Of a stretch of 64,000 nt of DNA, positions 17,282 through 25,346 are shown in pieces. The position numbers were made by a program, and so were the translations under genes. Numbering within the stretch: position 1 is the first letter of the stretch; every line of letters starts with the position of its first letter. This stretch comes from GCA-2683825 sp965662355 (lineage in GTDB: Bacteria > Planctomycetota > UBA1135 > GCA-002686595): positions 1-64,000 of the forward strand of contig CBFIHP010000004.1 of NCBI GenBank assembly GCA_965662355.1. The letters are read 5' to 3'. The notes beneath the pieces were generated by a model. The model saw nothing but the letters and a program-made list of their open reading frames with translations, did not search any database and was not told the DNA's origin.

Positions 17282-18241
17282 ATGGATCTCTCCCCCTGCT
17301 TCACCTCCCACTCCTCCCTGGAGCGATCCCAAACCCTCCACCACTCCTACCGCCGGCAGTTTCGAGGCCACTTCCTCAACGCCATCGACTCTGCGGCCGA
17401 GGGGCTCTCCCAGGACCTCTCCCATCTTCGCAAGCGCATCGAGGGTCTCGACCCGCGTTTGCCCTTCTCCCCTGGCGCCTACGAGGCCATGACGCGCCTC
17501 ATCGGATCGCTGCAATCGGGCAACATCACCGCCGTTTGCGATAGCCTCAAGAACCTGCAGTCGCTATCGGACGACGACCTCAACGACACGAACTTCCGCA
17601 TCGACTCGGCTCTCTCCGAGGCCTGGGAGCTCTCCATCGTGGCCACGGCCCGGCACGAAGCACCCGGGGGCGAAAAGGAGGGCATGATCCTGCGCCCTAT
17701 CCTCGACCAGGATCCGGGGCACCGTTACACGGCTGCGTTCACGGCCCTGCAGTACATAAAGGAAGCCGAGCCCGGGCTCGCAGAGGAATTCAATGACTAC
17801 GTCACGCGGGTAAAGTTGTTCGCGGGCACGGGCTATCTGGGTTTCTCGTCGCCGCGTGCGTTCGGGGCGATCTACATGCGCTTGCCCAAGGAGAACCCGG
17901 TCGAGTATTTCGTCGAGCACCTGGTGCACGAAACGTCCCATCTGGATCTCAACTTGCTGATGGCACACGACCCGCTACTTGAGAACCCCGGCGACTCCCA
18001 CGCGGCTCCGTTGCGTGAGGAGGAGCGCCCCCTGTTCCAGGTGCTACATGCCACCTACGTCCTGAACCGAAACGTGCGGCTCACACGCAAACTCGTGGCC
18101 GGCGGAACGGATCTCGATTGCAAAGGGCAACTGGAAGCCTTCGAACGCGACTACGCGGACGGCTACACCGTGATCCAATCGAACGCTGCCTGGACGACAC
18201 TGGGCAAGCAGGTCTTCGACTCGCTGGAGTCCCCTGCCTGA
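17282..18241 (+). CDS. HEXXH-motif protein resembling alpha-ketoglutarate/HExxH peptide beta-hydroxylases
   Basis: 319 residues from ATG 17282; a GTG at 17231 would add 17 residues. The sequence is cytosolic-looking, mostly helical, with a beta segment (AFGAIYMRL) just before HETSH (His216, Glu217, His220). The pattern after it is the telling part: HETSHLDLNLLMAHDPLL, then about 10 residues, then APLREEERPLFQVLHATY (Arg245, Arg249, Pro250, His256). In the HEXXH domain described next to RiPP clusters (TIGR04267 / aKG-HExxH type) I remember the same spacing, with HExxH, a DPL-like turn, a P-x-R-x-D-x-R-P block and a final His. Those enzymes hydroxylate peptide side chains rather than cut them. 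No precursor peptide or partner modifying enzyme is visible nearby. It abuts the convergent propeller lipoprotein gene with no spacer. Confidence 0.65.
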   Translation: MDLSPCFTSHSSLERSQTLHHSYRRQFRGHFLNAIDSAAEGLSQDLSHLRKRIEGLDPRLPFSPGAYEAMTRLIGSLQSGNITAVCDSLKNLQSLSDDDLNDTNFRIDSALSEAWELSIVATARHEAPGGEKEGMILRPILDQDPGHRYTAAFTALQYIKEAEPGLAEEFNDYVTRVKLFAGTGYLGFSSPRAFGAIYMRLPKENPVEYFVEHLVHETSHLDLNLLMAHDPLLENPGDSHAAPLREEERPLFQVLHATYVLNRNVRLTRKLVAGGTDLDCKGQLEAFERDYADGYTVIQSNAAWTTLGKQVFDSLESPA

Positions 18242-19282
18242 CTACTCCTGCCAGAGAAGCTTCGCAATGCTTCCGTCCGCTCCGGCGGCCCAGATAGAGC
18301 CATCCGCCCCCGAAGCGACGACGTGATACCCCTCATCCGAGAGACGTGTCCAGGAGCGACCAGCGTTGGTCGAGTAGTCCGTTCCGTTGGAACCCACGGC
18401 GACCAGCAACTCCTCACGCCCCGCGACGAAAGCCACGCAGGATCGATAGCCGGTCGGTCGCGACGCCAGGATCGGCTCCCAGGTCACACCCCCGTCCGCT
18501 GTGAGCGCCGCGTTGGCCTCCATCAACTCGGGCTGTGTGTAATCGCCACCGACGGCGACCCCCTCACCCCGGCCCAGCGAGAGCAGCGAGAAGATCCCGC
18601 GCGAGGCCTCGCCTGCAAGCACGGGCGTGGATACCGCCTCCCACGTCTGACCACCATCCTCCGTGCGGAAGACGCGCGCACCGGCTGTACCGCCCAGTCC
18701 CACCCAGGCGTCCTTGGTGCCTCTCACGGCAAGACACGTTCCGCTCGCAGCGAAACCAGCCTCGCCTTCGGGTGAGGGTGGAAAGGCATCGGCCGACAAC
18801 GTGCGCCAGGACTTGCCCCCGTCGTTCGTCGCGATCACGAGCAAGCGTCCGTCGATGGGATCGCTGAAGGCCAGTCCGCGCTTCTCGTCCCAGAAGGCCA
18901 TGGCATCGAAGAAGGCCCGCTCGTCGGGGTTGTCGTAGACGAGGTCCCACGTCTGGCCGCCATTGTTCGTGCGATACGCGCGCGCGGGAGCTCCGGCGCT
19001 CATGACCAGGGCCGTGTCCGCATCGAAGGCCTCGACGTCGCGGAAATCGAGCTCGTCCGCACCGGGGATGTTCAACCGCTCCCACGTCAGCCCATCGAGC
19101 GTGCGCAGAACCGTCCCCCCGGAGCCGCTGGCCCAGCAGACCTCATCGTCGACCGCACTGAGCCCTCGCAAACTGGCACTCGAACCGCTCTCGAGCGAAC
19201 ACCATGAGCCGCCCTTGGGCATCGAGCGGCAGCTGAAAGTGAGCATGCCAAAGAGGATGAAGGTCGTCGCGCGCCTTACCAT
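18242..19282 (-). CDS. Lipoprotein beta-propeller (Ycf48/BNR-like)
   Basis: 346 residues. MVRRATTFILFGMLTFSC gives a lipobox-like TFSC. The body contains repeated blades ending in the Asp-box-like TNNGGQTWDLV, TNDGGKSWRT, TEDGGQTWEAV and STNAGRSWTRL, the S/T-x-D-x-G-x-x-W signature of BNR and Ycf48/HCF136-type propellers. It is anchored outside the inner membrane and probably serves binding or assembly. Its ATG is 6 nt after the stop of the upstream selenoprotein gene. TAAGGAGG overlaps that stop but lies only one base from the ATG, so the two genes probably form an operon. Confidence 0.82.
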   Translation of the reverse strand: MVRRATTFILFGMLTFSCRSMPKGGSWCSLESGSSASLRGLSAVDDEVCWASGSGGTVLRTLDGLTWERLNIPGADELDFRDVEAFDADTALVMSAGAPARAYRTNNGGQTWDLVYDNPDERAFFDAMAFWDEKRGLAFSDPIDGRLLVIATNDGGKSWRTLSADAFPPSPEGEAGFAASGTCLAVRGTKDAWVGLGGTAGARVFRTEDGGQTWEAVSTPVLAGEASRGIFSLLSLGRGEGVAVGGDYTQPELMEANAALTADGGVTWEPILASRPTGYRSCVAFVAGREELLVAVGSNGTDYSTNAGRSWTRLSDEGYHVVASGADGSIWAAGADGSIAKLLWQE

Positions 19283-19288
19283 GCCTCC

Positions 19289-19720
19289 TTACTTCCCTTC
19301 CAGCTTGCTCCAGGTCCGCTCCGGATTCGCCTCGGTTGTCGTCTCGAAACCACAAGCCGCCCAACCCGGTTCGACGACCTTCCCCGCCATGTCCTTAGCC
19401 CCGTGGTATCCACCCTCCATGTTGACGAGGCTCTCGAATCCGGCCGCCGCCATCATCTCGCAGGCACGCTGCGAGCGACCGCCAGCCTTTCATGTGAAGA
19501 CGATCTTCTTGTCCTTCTCGAAGAGTCGTTCGATGGCATCGGAAAAGGCGTGGTTGGGGCTCATGCCCGTCGCCCCGGCGAAGGCGATCGGCACATTGTA
19601 GGCACCCGGGATGTGGCCGGCGTCGAACTCTTCGGTGGTACGGACGTCGACGACGATGAAAGCATCGTCGGACTGGAGGAGCTCGCGGGCTCCGGTCGGA
19701 TTCAAGGACTTGAAGCTCAT
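19289..19720 (-). CDS. Rhodanese-domain selenoprotein; in-frame TGA read as selenocysteine at residue 77
   Basis: A conventional reading gives 76 residues from ATG 19720 to TGA at 19490-19492, ending KKIVFT. The next codons in the same frame give KAGGRSQRACEMMAAAGFES, then LVNMEGGYHGA and on to a TAA at 19289-19291, making 143 residues in all. That is exactly how a single-domain rhodanese continues: the catalytic loop normally reads V-x-x-C-x-x-G-x-R-S, and the TGA replaces that Cys. The N-terminal half has the usual VVDVRTTEEFDAGHIPGAYNVP block. A perfect hairpin 15-33 nt after the TGA has the position and loop of a bacterial SECIS element. So I read this as sulfur/selenium transferase with Sec77 as the nucleophile. 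It is cytosolic, with no signal peptide. A simple nonsense mutation is the alternative. Operon with the propeller lipoprotein downstream. Confidence 0.85.
19457..19475 (-). promoter_or_regulatory. SECIS-like hairpin inside the rhodanese selenoprotein gene
   Basis: Read on the minus strand: CTCGCAG, loop CGTGC, CTGCGAG, a perfect 7-bp stem. Counting from the base after the TGA, the stem runs 15-33 and the loop G and U fall at 23 and 24. Bacterial SECIS loops lie about 16-37 nt after the UGA and need a G (often G-U) in the apical loop for SelB. There is no obvious extended lower stem. Confidence 0.7.
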
Positions 19721-19866
19721 GGGGCTATGCTTTTCGGTTCGGCTGTGGATTCTACCCTGGCCTTGCGGCAAGTGTCGAGCTGAGCCTGGCCATCGCTTTC
19801 CGGTCGAAACTGCCCTGGTTACCATGGACATCGGCCCTCTTCGGGAGGAAGCTTTGCCCTTCGACC

Positions 19867-21654
19867 ATGGCCGACCTCGCTAGCGTTCTTCTTCTCGGGA
19901 TCGGAGCACAGTGGATAGCGTGGCGTCTGCGCCTGCCCTCCATCTTGCTTCTGCTTCTCGTCGGCTTCACGGTGGGCCCTTTCACCGGATTCATCAAGCC
20001 AGAGGAGATGCTCGGCGAGAGCTTCGTCCCGTTCGTTTCGATCTCGGTGGCGTTGATCCTGCTCGAGGGTGGGCTATCGCTGAGATTGCGGGACCTGCGC
20101 GACGGAGCCAAGGCGTTGCGGAACCTGATCGTCATCGGGTCGCCCGTGACCTTCGCTCTCACGACCTTGGTCGCGCGCTGGACACTGGATCTGAACTGGG
20201 GCATGTCCTGCCTGCTCGGAGCAATTCTGGTCGTCACCGGGCCGACGGTCATCATTCCACTGCTGCGCCACGTGCGCCCCAGCGGCTCGGTAGGCTCGGT
20301 CGTGCGCTGGGAGGGCATTGTGACCGACCCCCTGGGCGCGATCCTCGCCGTCCTGGTCTTCAATGCCATGGTCGTGACGTCCGCGGAGGGCTTCGCGGGC
20401 GGCGAGGTCCTGGGGCAGCTGATCCTGGCACTCGTGATCGGGGCGCTCGCTGGCACACTCGGGGCGGCGGTCTTGGTGATCGTCTTCGTCAAGCACTGGG
20501 TTCCCGACTACCTCCACAACGCGGTCGCCCTCGCCATGGGCATTGCGGCCTTCGCCCTTTCGAACTCCGCAAGTCACGAATCGGGATTGATGGCTGTGAC
20601 CTGGATGGGCATTCTCCTGGCCAACCAGAACTACGTCGTCGTCGAGCACATCGTCGAGTTCAAGGAGAACCTGCGCGTACTCCTGATCTCGAGCCTCTTC
20701 ATCCTGATCGCGGCCAGCCTACCGATCGAAGAGTTCCTGCGCTTCGACCTGCGCACGCTGGTCTTTGTGATCTTCATGATCTTCCTGGTGCGCCCGGTGG
20801 CGGTCTTCCTGTCGACGGTCAATACCACGCTTACCTGGCAGGAGCGCACGTTCGTCGCCTGGATGGCGCCTCGTGGAATCGTCGCTGCGGCCGTCTCCTC
20901 GGTCTTCGCGCTCGAGCTGACGGCGCTCGAATATCCTGGCGCCGACCGCCTGGTCACGATCGTCTTCTCCGTGATCGTGATCACGGTAACCGTGTACGGT
21001 TTGACTGCGGGCTACCTCGCGCGCTTTCTCGGACTGTCGGATGGCAACCCCCAGGGGGTTTTGATGGTGGGTGCCCAGGGCTGGGCACGGTCGCTCGCCC
21101 AGGCCCTGCAAAAGGCCGGCATCGAGGTCACGATCATCGACGTGAACTTCCGCGAGATCCAGTCCGCGCGCATGGAGAGCCTGAACGTTTACCACTCGAG
21201 CATCCTCGCCGAGGATCTAGAAGAACGGGTTTCTCTCGCGGGTCTAGGGCACCTTCTGTGCCTCACCACGAACGACGAAGTCAACTCACTCGCTTGTTTG
21301 CACCACGCTGCTTGGTTCGGTCGCGAAAATGTCTATCAGCTGGTCGCCGAAGAGGGCGTGGCGCTCGAGGGCATTCCACGTCACCTCAGCGGACGGGCGC
21401 TGTTTGACGAGCACCTCGACTACTGGTCTTTCCAGGGCCGCCACGCCAAGGGCAGTACGGTCAAGTCGACGAAACTCAGCGACGAGTTCAGCTTCGAGGA
21501 CTTTCTCGAAGTGAACAAGAGTGGCGGCGAGCCTCCGATCCCGCTGTTCGTCATCGACGACAAGGGCATCCTGAAGGTGTCTGTCGTGGGCCAGCGCCTG
21601 GATCCGAAGCCCGGGCACACCGTGGTCGCGCTCGTCGGCCCCGACGCGGCCTGA
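19867..21654 (+). CDS. CPA1-type Na+(K+)/H+ antiporter with cytoplasmic RCK (TrkA-N) domain
   Basis: 595 residues. About twelve hydrophobic segments span residues 1-395. The transport core includes GPTVIIPLL near residue 125 and EGIVTDPLGAI near 155, the latter carrying the Asp used in ion exchange by CPA1 proteins. After residue about 395, VLMVGAQGWARSLAQALQKAG starts a Rossmann domain with nucleotide-binding glycines, ending VTIIDVNFREIQ as in TrkA-N/RCK domains that gate transport by NAD(H) or other nucleotides. It is followed by about 80 residues resembling a degenerate RCK-C domain. It should exchange monovalent cations for protons across the inner membrane. Divergent from the selenoprotein gene. 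Confidence 0.9.
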   Translation: MADLASVLLLGIGAQWIAWRLRLPSILLLLLVGFTVGPFTGFIKPEEMLGESFVPFVSISVALILLEGGLSLRLRDLRDGAKALRNLIVIGSPVTFALTTLVARWTLDLNWGMSCLLGAILVVTGPTVIIPLLRHVRPSGSVGSVVRWEGIVTDPLGAILAVLVFNAMVVTSAEGFAGGEVLGQLILALVIGALAGTLGAAVLVIVFVKHWVPDYLHNAVALAMGIAAFALSNSASHESGLMAVTWMGILLANQNYVVVEHIVEFKENLRVLLISSLFILIAASLPIEEFLRFDLRTLVFVIFMIFLVRPVAVFLSTVNTTLTWQERTFVAWMAPRGIVAAAVSSVFALELTALEYPGADRLVTIVFSVIVITVTVYGLTAGYLARFLGLSDGNPQGVLMVGAQGWARSLAQALQKAGIEVTIIDVNFREIQSARMESLNVYHSSILAEDLEERVSLAGLGHLLCLTTNDEVNSLACLHHAAWFGRENVYQLVAEEGVALEGIPRHLSGRALFDEHLDYWSFQGRHAKGSTVKSTKLSDEFSFEDFLEVNKSGGEPPIPLFVIDDKGILKVSVVGQRLDPKPGHTVVALVGPDAA

Positions 21655-21777
21655 AACGCTTTCGGGATCGGTCCCTGTTCCGTCGCCAGGGGGGGGGTGA
21701 ATTCCTTTCCTCCACGTGCAGTTGATTCAAGGTGCGTGATTCGGAGAACCGAACGGACGCTTGCTCGGCACCCGAAC

Positions 21778-22848
21778 ATGAACGACTCGCCCCCCCGCAA
21801 CACCCAGGATTCCACCGCAAGGCTCCTCAGGCGCAGGGACGACGTTGAGGTCAAAGCGCCGGGCCCCCAGGCCATCCTGAGGGACTTGCGAGCCGGTCGC
21901 GAGGTCAAGCATCCGATCGATCTATCCGGAGCACGTTTGATCGATGCCGATCTCTCGGGGCTGGATCTCGCCGGTGCGAACTTGCGCGGTGCCGAGCTGA
22001 GTCGTGCGCAGCTGGCGGACGCCAACTTGCTAGCAGCCGATCTGACCGACGCCATCTTGTTCGATGCCAACCTGTCCGGGGCTGAACTGTCTGGTGCGAA
22101 CCTCTCCGGAGCGAACCTGGGCTCGGCTCGTCTGCGCTGTGCAGGCTTGGGTCGAACGAACTTGACGCGTGCCAATCTGAAGAGCGCCGAACTCCAGGGC
22201 GCGACGCTGACCGAAGCCAACCTGACCGAAGCGGATCTCTGGATGGCCAACCTCAGCGATGTGCGCATGCGCGATGCAAACTTGACGCGGGCGGACCTGA
22301 CGCGCGCCAAGCTGTTTCAAGCGGATCTCGAAGGCTCGACGGTAGAAAAAGCCATCATGGACAAGGTCTGTCTGCGCGGCGCCAACGTCTCGAGCTTGAA
22401 CGGTTACCGAACAGCCCGGTGGATCGCGGTAGACCTGCGGGACATCGACTTCACCGGCGCTCACCTCTTCCGAAACTTCGTTCTGGACCAGAACTACATC
22501 GAGGAATTTCGCACACAGAATCGTTGGTGCGGATTTCTTTACCACCTCTGGCACATCACCAGTGACTGTGGGCGCAGCATCAAGCGCTGGGCCTTCTGGA
22601 CGGCCGCCATGGTGGTTCTCTATGCCTTTCTTTTTAGCCTCGTCGACATCGATTATGGACGTTACGAAACGCTCATATCTCCGTTCTATTTTAGCGTTGT
22701 GTCGCTGACGACCCTGGGATTTGGCGACGTCGTTCCGACGAACGCCGCAGGCCAGGTGATCGTGATGGCGGAGGTCGTAACCGGATATGTGATGCTGGGC
22801 GGTCTGCTCAGCATCTTCAGCAACAAAATGGCCTCACGAGCAAACTAA
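21778..22848 (+). CDS. Pentapeptide-repeat protein fused to a two-helix K+ channel-like pore
   Basis: 356 residues from ATG 21778; an in-frame start at 21697 adds Arg-rich sequence and is less likely. Residues about 45-235 are pentapeptide repeats of the form A(D/N)LxxA with a Leu or Phe every fifth place (for example GANLRGAELSRAQLADANLL), which build a right-handed beta-helix. Two transmembrane helices follow (about 275-295 and 325-350) with a pore loop SLTTLGFGDVVP between them. TLGFGD sits where potassium channels have TVGYGD, so this is an ion-channel pore with an altered filter. It ends 2 nt before an HDOD gene, in an operon. The beta-helix may be a sensor or anchor for gating. Confidence 0.85.
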   Translation: MNDSPPRNTQDSTARLLRRRDDVEVKAPGPQAILRDLRAGREVKHPIDLSGARLIDADLSGLDLAGANLRGAELSRAQLADANLLAADLTDAILFDANLSGAELSGANLSGANLGSARLRCAGLGRTNLTRANLKSAELQGATLTEANLTEADLWMANLSDVRMRDANLTRADLTRAKLFQADLEGSTVEKAIMDKVCLRGANVSSLNGYRTARWIAVDLRDIDFTGAHLFRNFVLDQNYIEEFRTQNRWCGFLYHLWHITSDCGRSIKRWAFWTAAMVVLYAFLFSLVDIDYGRYETLISPFYFSVVSLTTLGFGDVVPTNAAGQVIVMAEVVTGYVMLGGLLSIFSNKMASRAN

Positions 22849-22850
22849 GC

Positions 22851-23693
22851 ATGAAGCTCTTCAAGCGAGACCGGGCGAAAAAACGACTGAAGGACCTCCT
22901 GCAGGGTGAGGAGCCCCCGACCTTTCCTAAGTCGGCGATGAAGCTGATGAGGCTCTTGCGAGATCCGGAGACGGAAATGAGCGTCATCGGCGAGGCCTTG
23001 GAGTGGGATCCGAGGCTGGTTTTGCGCGTTCTGAAGACCGTCAACAGTGCGGCCTACGGTACGGCGCGCAAGATCGACAACATCAGCCACGCCGTATCGA
23101 TGATGGGGCGGACACAGCTGGAACAGATCGTGCTCGGTGTCGTCGTGAAAGACAACCTCCCACGAGCGTCGACGCCAGGCTTCGACGCCCAACGGTTCTG
23201 GCAAACGGCATTCTTCCGGGCGACCCTCGGGCGAGCGATCGCGAACCGCCTGCACCCCTCGCTGCAGGCTCAGAGCTTCACCGGCGGCCTGCTGCAGGAC
23301 ATGGCGGTCCCACTCCTTGCCCATGCCCGCCCCGACGAATACGGTGCCATCCTCAGGGAGTGGCACGGCTCGGGCGAGGCACAGCTACACAAGCTCGAGA
23401 AGGAAGTCCTCGGATTCGGACACGATGAAGTAGGTGCGCACCTCAGCGTCGAATGGGAACTGCCCGAAACGCTCAGCACAATCATTGGAAACCACCACTC
23501 GCACGACTTGGGCGACGACGAGCTTCCGCCGGCGATGCGTTTGGTCTCGATCCACCGCGAGACCGAACGTGACCTGGGACTCGAGGCTCTACTCGAAGAG
23601 GCGCGCAACTATAGCCTCGACCCGGACTGGATCATGGGTGCCGTCGAGACCAGCGATGCCCAGGCGACCGAACTAGCCAAGAGCCTCTTGTAG
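22851..23693 (+). CDS. HDOD-domain protein
   Basis: 280 residues. An HDOD domain fills about residues 15-215. PPTFPKSAMKLMRLLRDPET opens it, and DPRLVLRVLKTVNSAAYG, ISHAVSMMGRTQLEQIVLG and FWQTAFFRATLGRAIA are the usual helices. GGLLQDMAVPLLAH replaces the HD metal site of true HD-GYP/HD enzymes, so it is not expected to be a hydrolase. HDOD proteins mostly act as adaptors in signalling, motility or stress. It starts 2 nt after the stop of the channel-like gene, so they are very likely co-transcribed and possibly functionally linked. Its stop is 5 bp from that of the convergent sulfatase. Confidence 0.88.
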   Translation: MKLFKRDRAKKRLKDLLQGEEPPTFPKSAMKLMRLLRDPETEMSVIGEALEWDPRLVLRVLKTVNSAAYGTARKIDNISHAVSMMGRTQLEQIVLGVVVKDNLPRASTPGFDAQRFWQTAFFRATLGRAIANRLHPSLQAQSFTGGLLQDMAVPLLAHARPDEYGAILREWHGSGEAQLHKLEKEVLGFGHDEVGAHLSVEWELPETLSTIIGNHHSHDLGDDELPPAMRLVSIHRETERDLGLEALLEEARNYSLDPDWIMGAVETSDAQATELAKSLL

Positions 23694-23698
23694 GAGTC

Positions 23699-25213
23699 TC
23701 AGTTCTCCTGCGCGTGCGGGTTGCGGGTCGGCATCCTGGCCCCAACCTCGCGGCGCCAGGCCGCAAGCTGCTCTTGGAGCTCGCGCACGATTCGAGGGTG
23801 GGTCGCAGCCACGTTCCTGGTCTCACCCGTGTCCGTGCGTAGGTCGTAGAGCTCGCCTTCGGTGTTCTCCGTGTAGAACTCCACCCACTTCCAATCGCCC
23901 CTGCGAATCGCGGCCCCAGGCGTACCGCCTTGGTTGCCCCAGTGCGGATAGTGCCAATAGAGCGCGTCGCGTTGCAGCTGGCCTCTTTGGGCGAGCAGGG
24001 GAGCGATGTCGAGCCCGTCCACGAAAGCCTCGGGGTGCGCAGAGCTCCCCACGGCGCTCAACACGGTAGGTGCGATGTCGATCGAGGAGATCGGCTCGTT
24101 ACAGATCGCCCCTGCCTCGATGCGCCCGGGGAATCGAAAGATGCATGGCTCGCGAATGCCACCTTCGTAGAGCCAGCCCTTGCCCGCCCGAAGCGGAAGG
24201 TTGCTGGTCGGATGCCCTTCGCTGGTCGAGAGGCCACCGTTGTCCGAATAAAAGATGACGAGCGTGTTCTCGGCCAGGCCCAATTCGGTGAGGGCATCCA
24301 GCACCTCTCCCACGGCTTCATCGAGAGCGGCCACCATCGCCGCGTACACCGCATGGGATTGAACGACACGCACCTTGCGCTCGCCCTCTTGCTCGAAGAT
24401 GTCCTCGAGCCCCAACTGGGCGCGTTTCTTCTCGTAATGCTCGACGAGCTCCGGCCGGCCCATCAAGGGGGTGTGCACGGAATAGAAACTCAGCATGGAG
24501 AACCAGGGGCGGTCCCGATTCTGGCCCATGAACTCGATGGTCTCCTCCGCCAACCGAGCGGGCAGGTGATCGCCCGGTTCCGAACCGAGGTTGGGCATCT
24601 CGAAGGGATGGAAGTACCTCCCCTTCCCATAGGGGCCACCGCGTCGATGGCCGGCCACGTTCACATCGAAACCGCTCTCTGTCGGACTGTACCCCTCACC
24701 GCCCATGTGCCACTTGCCGGCGAAGAAGGTCGCATAGCCTGCTTCACGTAGAACCTCCGCCAAGGTCGTTTGAGCGAGCGGAAGCCGGTCCACGTACGGC
24801 GCGGGTAGCAACGGCAAGGCACGAAAGCGACCGTGCCCCTTACCCGACTTCGCACTGGCCACTATCGCCTCGGGTTGCGGGGCGCCGAAGTAGTCGGTTG
24901 TCTGGAGCCGCGCGGGATAGCAACCGGTGAGGAGGCTGACGCGAGTCGGGCTACAGACCGGACATGCTGCATACGCCTGGGTGAAGCGCATTCCCTTCGC
25001 CGCAAGACGATCCAGGTTCGGCGTATCGTAAAAAGTCTGCGCGTTGTTGAAACCGACGTCCATCCAGCCGAGATCGTCGGCGAGGAGAAGCAAGACGTTA
25101 GGAGGTGTCCCGGTGCGAGCCTCGGTGCCCGCCGCCTGCTTCGCATCGAGCGCCACGCAGCCGAGGGCGCAGAGCGCCGAGATCCATACGGGTATCGCTG
25201 GTTTCACGCTCAT
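23699..25213 (-). CDS. Type I (Cys-type) arylsulfatase, exported
   Basis: 504 residues from ATG 25213, giving a signal peptide (MSVKPAIPVWISALCALGC; either lipobox or ordinary cleavage after ALDAKQAAG). The longer frame to 25474 is antisense to the neighbouring gene. ADDLGW (45-50) supplies metal Asp residues, and CSPTR at 87-91 is the formylglycine motif (C-x-P-x-R), so it needs a formylglycine-generating enzyme, not present in this window. FFAGKWHMGG near 155 and YSDNGG near 310 are also typical. It hydrolyses sulfate esters, probably of marine polysaccharides. Overlapping or close starts with the protease at 25347 make the divergent control region about 130 bp. Confidence 0.92.
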   Translation of the reverse strand: MSVKPAIPVWISALCALGCVALDAKQAAGTEARTGTPPNVLLLLADDLGWMDVGFNNAQTFYDTPNLDRLAAKGMRFTQAYAACPVCSPTRVSLLTGCYPARLQTTDYFGAPQPEAIVASAKSGKGHGRFRALPLLPAPYVDRLPLAQTTLAEVLREAGYATFFAGKWHMGGEGYSPTESGFDVNVAGHRRGGPYGKGRYFHPFEMPNLGSEPGDHLPARLAEETIEFMGQNRDRPWFSMLSFYSVHTPLMGRPELVEHYEKKRAQLGLEDIFEQEGERKVRVVQSHAVYAAMVAALDEAVGEVLDALTELGLAENTLVIFYSDNGGLSTSEGHPTSNLPLRAGKGWLYEGGIREPCIFRFPGRIEAGAICNEPISSIDIAPTVLSAVGSSAHPEAFVDGLDIAPLLAQRGQLQRDALYWHYPHWGNQGGTPGAAIRRGDWKWVEFYTENTEGELYDLRTDTGETRNVAATHPRIVRELQEQLAAWRREVGARMPTRNPHAQEN

Positions 25214-25346
25214 CCCGGCAGCGTACGGATTCCGATTCGGGGTCCGTCCGCTCAATCTCCAGAAAACGCGGCCCGGACATGGCACGCTCACCGATCCCAA
25301 CCGAGATTTCCGAACATGCCGCCCCAGCACGGCCGTATGCGCCGCC

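Noticed and set aside
19911..21407. 498-codon plus-strand frame inside the antiporter gene
   Set aside because: It lies in a second frame of the same gene and is Arg/Gly/Pro-rich without hydrophobic segments; the membrane-protein frame fits a known family.
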